Positions 60,235 to 64,000 of a stretch of 64,000 nt of DNA are shown here, one piece after another (position 1 is the stretch's first letter; the number at the start of each line of letters is the position of its first letter). The position numbers were made by a program, and so were the translations under genes. The notes beneath the pieces were generated by a model, which was not told where the DNA came from, ran no database searches, and saw nothing but the letters and a program-made list of their open reading frames with translations. Source of the stretch: Aplidium turbinatum (lineage: Eukaryota; Chordata; Ascidiacea; Aplousobranchia; Polyclinidae); NCBI GenBank assembly GCA_918807975.1, contig OU964921.1, forward strand, positions 46,278,498 to 46,342,497, read 5' to 3'.

Positions 60235-60914
60235 GTTGAGGAATGTTTATTTCTTGACAATGTATGGAAAGTGAACGCTTAGATTAAGAGCTTTCTACAA
60301 ATAGTTGAAGATCTCAAAAATTTTCTTCATTATTTTTGTTAGGTCATTACGAAAATACTTTTCAATTTAGAGAGCTCACAGCGCCACTCAAGGCTAATTG
60401 ATATTGATGCTGGTAATGACTGAATAAATACTTCCATTACAATAATGCAACTAATCGTTTCATAATTTTCTTTTTTACGTAAAAATTTAAAAGATTGGAA
60501 AGAGCGCTTTTGATGTAAATGTAAAATTCATTAAACAAATACATAATGTACATACACGCATTGGCCCATAGCATACATGCTCATTGAAACGACATCAAAC
60601 TACAAGCGGACAGCGTTATAAAGCGAGTTGCGCTGAATGAGGTGTTTGAATATTTGTGGAAGAACAAAAGTTGTTTGAAATATTTCAATAAAAAAATTCA
60701 AGCTCTTAGTTCCTCATGCTCGGATGAAATAGATTTCAATCGAACAATTCAACAGAATCAAATCTTCTTGTTCGTTACAGCAATGTTCGAGGAAGATTCA
60801 ACTTCCAGTTGGTTGAGAAACATTATAACTTTCTCTGTTCATCGTAGGTGAAACTTCCTCTGAGATGGATTTGTTTTCAAGTTGTCGCAAGACTCAAATG
60901 TTGTTGACAATGCT
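60235..60914. other. 3' flank of Zic copy 4
   Basis: Matches 4765-5865 with an internal deletion. The minus-strand AATAAA kept in units 1 to 3 is lost here (CTTTTTTAC in its place). No gene seen. Confidence 0.4.
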
Positions 60915-62742
60915 TCAGTCTGTCTCCTCATGCTTGGCCGTGTTATGCTTCTTCAAGGAGCTCTTCTGCGAGTACACTTTGTTGCATCCTTCAACCTGTA
61001 ACATAGAAAAATCGTGAGATATGAACAGATTGATGTTTTTCTGGTTACAAATAATCTCAGAACTGTCTGCTTCATTCAATAATGAGTAAAATATTCATAT
61101 TCATAACAGAATACAATTCTACAAAAACGTTCGCAGATAATTTGAGAAAAACTAAAACCAGTTTCATTATCGTGAAACGTTCAATGTAAATTTCATATCT
61201 TTCAATTTTGACAAATTTAGAAATGTTGCAATTTTTAACAATTTTATTTCATGGTGTAGTTTTCGTTTCCTTCAATTAAGTTTTGTGCATTAGCAACAAC
61301 AATGTAGTTTAAGGTTCTTACTGGGCAGGGGAACTGGTTCCCTTCGTGCGTTTGCTGGTGCTTTATCCTGTCGGAGCTGTTCGAGAAGCGTTTGTTGCAG
61401 AAAGTGCATGGAAATCGCTTTTCATCTGAAAAAAACAAAACGTTAACGATAAATTTGTTTGATTAGAAATGGACAGAGGTAGTCCAATTTTTATTTTGTA
61501 GCCGTCTGAGTTTTCCATACTGAAAATAAAATCATATTAGAAATGAATTAACATTTTGCAATGTTGATATACCACGTCATAATTACCTGTGTGGTATCGC
61601 TCGTGCACGACAAGTCCCTCCGATCTTGGAAACCTTTCGTCACAGTGTCTGCATCTAAATGGTTTCTCCCCGGTGTGGACACGAACGTGGTTGACCAATC
61701 TATATTGAGCTATGAAGACCTTCTTGCAATCACCCCACATGCATGATGCCCTTTCTGATTGAGTGTTGCCCTTTGGTTTTCGTTTCTTTATCAGATGATC
61801 TTCAGTCACGTGATTTATATACCATTGAAAATCTTGATATATTGGAGCGCATCTTTCATCATTGAACACCCATTGGCAAGTATATGGGGCGCGTGGGGGA
61901 TAATCAGTGTTGCGATGTTTGTGCTTTTTCAACCATTGGCGTACAGAGCGTTGATTGTTTTGTTGTTCTGGCACCATTGTTATCACTGGGACGTCATCAG
62001 GTGTTGGGTGTCCCTGCATCATGTGTTGGTCTTCAAGTGCTTGAGGTGGCGATGAATTCTGAACATGTGTTGATGTTGCCATAGGTGGGTGTTCATAATA
62101 TTGTTCTTGCATTAGCAATGAATTCTGAACATGTGTTGATGTTGCCATGGGTGGGTGTTCATAATGTTGTTCTTGCAGTGGCAATGAATTCTGAACATGT
62201 GTTGATGTTGCCATGGGTGGGTGTTCATAATGTTGTTCTTGTAGTGGCAATGAATTCTGAAAATGTGTTGATGTTGCTATGGATGGGTGTTCACAATGTT
62301 GTTCTTGCAGTGGCGATGAATTCTGAAAATGTGTTGATGTTGCTATGGATGGGTGTTCATAATATTGTTCTTGCAGTGGCGATGAATTCTGATCATGTGT
62401 TGATGTTGCCATGGGTGGGTGTTGTCCATGTTGTGGTACTTGTGACATATTCTTGTACTGATGATGATTCATAGGTGGGTGTTGTTCTTGTAAGGCATCG
62501 TGGTACTGATGATGTTGTTGATTGTACTGTTGACGATACTGAACTGGATACTGATTTGGAGAATGCTGAACCCATCCTTGGCTTTCTGCTGGTTGAAATG
62601 TTTCGTTGCTCACTTTTTGGACTTGTTGGAAGCTAGTGGAGTTGATTGGGTAATTAGACTGGTCCCACCCAGTTGAGACAAAACATTGTCCTTGATCATA
62701 ATAGTTTAACTCATTCTGACAACCATTTCCAAAACTATCCAT
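60915..62742 (-). CDS. Zic-r.b: ZIC-family five-zinc-finger transcription factor, copy 4
   Basis: Exons 62742-61587, 61425-61322 and 60995-60915 on the minus strand give 446 aa. The N-terminus (MDSFGNGCQNELNYYDQGQ) aligns with copies 1 and 2. Five 22-aa repeats and a partial sixth of the MATSTHVQ/IATSTHFQ type follow, then the conserved DDVPV segment and basic linker. All five C2H2 fingers are complete: CQW and CFW-equivalent (CMW) in fingers 1 and 2, finger 4 in exon 2 and finger 5 in exon 3. The exon 2 donor codon is CCA where others have CCG. Fingers resemble copy 3 most (CMWGDCKKVF, PFRCRHC), but the repeats resemble copies 1 and 2, which suggests a mosaic history. Confidence 0.9.
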
Positions 62743-62765
62743 TTTTTTCAGTTACAGAATAATCT
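62743..62765 (-). promoter_or_regulatory. Conserved splice acceptor 21 nt before the Zic start codon (copy 4)
   Basis: TTTATTTTTCAG, 21 bases, then ATG. The 21-base leader itself differs at several positions from the other copies, yet its length is the same. Confidence 0.6.
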
Positions 62766-63242
62766 GAAAAATAAATAAAGTTGTTTTAGGAATCATAAAT
62801 AAAAGGAGATGAGTTGCCAAGTTTTTTCGTGCAATTATAACCAGTGCTCGATGAAGCAACTGGAGCCACAGACATTACAACGTACCACAAAAAAATAGCA
62901 ACGTTGCAACACTACAATTAAAAACTTTCACTACAGACATTATTTGAGCTTTACTAAGAGCAACCATCGACGAAACAAAAGAATCTGGTTATGGATGCAG
63001 CGGAAACGTGACACGGGCGAAGAAATTTATTCATCATCAGAGGAAGCTTTTTTAAATGAAGTTTGAAAAACATCACAAATGTGAATGTCCTGGTAAGAAT
63101 GAAATGGGCTTAAGCACCACACTACAATTGTAAAGTTTCATTTCAGACAAATATTTAATTTTGTTGTTGGAAAGTTGAACTGTAATAAAGAACAAAAAAA
63201 ACTTGCAGAACAAAATATGAATAGACGAATAGTACATATTTC

Positions 63243-63560
63243 CTATCCCTCTGTATCCAAACTACAAACTGATCTCAACTTGAAACAACGTTCCCTCAGT
63301 TGCTCTGTGGCTTTCTGTGCAGTGACGTCAACATGTGGTTCACCAACCCTTGCACTCTCCCAGTGATTGCAACTATTCTTTCTCTCTTGATTTTATTCAC
63401 TCCCTGTTGTTTTTAATTGATGGTTAGTTGCAAGTTTCAAGAAATTATTTTATCCATTTCACAGTTATTTACTCAGTTGCTGAATCTGTTGTTGAATAAC
63501 AATCTTTAATTGATTGCGCAACAATCCTGCCTCAATGCATCTACACTGCCAATCATTGTT
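63243..63560. promoter_or_regulatory. Zic upstream block, first copy (unit 4)
   Basis: All landmarks of the block are present in order, including TGACGTCA and TTGCGCAA. The 62766-63242 stretch before it is AT-rich and only patchily similar to the other units. A second copy, if present, lies beyond the window. Confidence 0.5.
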
Positions 63561-64000
63561 GCAAAAGCAAAGTTGACTTTAGTGATAAATTTCTAGTTCA
63601 ATTTTACATTCTAGTGGGTTATATGGTGCAAATCGACAACCAAAAATTTAACATCATTGTATCAATGACCATTCACAAGATCATGATATTGAAAGAATTT
63701 TAAAGTATGTTCTGAATGAGGAATACGTCACAATGGTCTCATCAACAGTTCTGCAAATTGCTTGGTTGCCTTGTTATAGTTTTTATGACATTCAATCCAC
63801 GTTTTGTTTTAGTTCTTCATTTCACACTTGACAATTACAATCATGTTAAAGACGCTTTGAAATCGATTGGGACATCCTGGCCTTGGCTTTTTCAACTGAC
63901 AACAAATATCCCCTTTGGACTCATCAATCAAGTTGGAAAAGCTCATAATATTCTGGTCAATTCTAACTATTGATTGCACACATGAATCTTCCTTGTTACT
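63561..64000. other. Start of the region upstream of the next coiled-coil gene (unit 4)
   Basis: From about 63632 it matches 10083-10460 closely; the foldback MITE of units 1 and 2 is absent. The exon-like piece (63813-63955) is one base shorter than in unit 1, which would change its reading phase. Confidence 0.4.

Overview
The window is eukaryotic, AT-rich and intron-bearing, and it is most likely from a tunicate of the genus Ciona. The main reason is a tandem family of four minus-strand genes, each encoding a five-finger C2H2 protein of the ZIC type with a Q/N/H/M-rich N-terminus. This matches what is known of the multicopy Ciona gene Zic-r.b (ZicL). Conserved splice acceptors just before each start codon also fit an animal that uses spliced-leader trans-splicing. 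The species is inferred from family knowledge; no database was searched.

The sequence is a tandem array. Unit 1 spans about 1-18976, unit 2 about 18977-42226 and unit 3 about 42227-60150, and the window ends in unit 4. Units 1 and 2 are almost identical outside a few insertions and deletions. Units 3 and 4 are more diverged and rearranged. A full unit reads left to right: the 3' end of a plus-strand coiled-coil gene, a hAT element, a small two-exon plus-strand gene, a minus-strand Zic gene, a duplicated block of about 320 bp upstream of Zic, a foldback MITE, a long gene-poor stretch, then the body of the next coiled-coil gene with a tRNA-Trp gene antisense in one intron.

Zic copies lie at 5866-7686, 24859-26745, 47483-49583 and 60915-62742 (predicted 432, 454, 536 and 446 aa). 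All four keep three open exons and five complete zinc fingers, so all look functional. They differ in the N-terminal repeat region: copies 1, 2 and 4 carry 22-residue units, while copy 3 has expanded a different 23-residue unit.

The coiled-coil gene appears as a 3' end (227-1506), one nearly complete copy (13275-20499), one broken copy (32339-43732, with a 35-bp deletion and a 3.4-kb LINE inserted in an exon) and a scrambled remnant in unit 3. The small gene is whole in units 1 and 2 and reduced to one exon in units 3 and 4. Insertions tell units apart: an RTE-like LINE with one long open frame and a piggyBac-type MITE in unit 2, and a 3.4-kb piggyBac-type element in unit 3. Units 1 and 2 could in principle be two haplotypes joined in assembly, so the copy number needs long reads.
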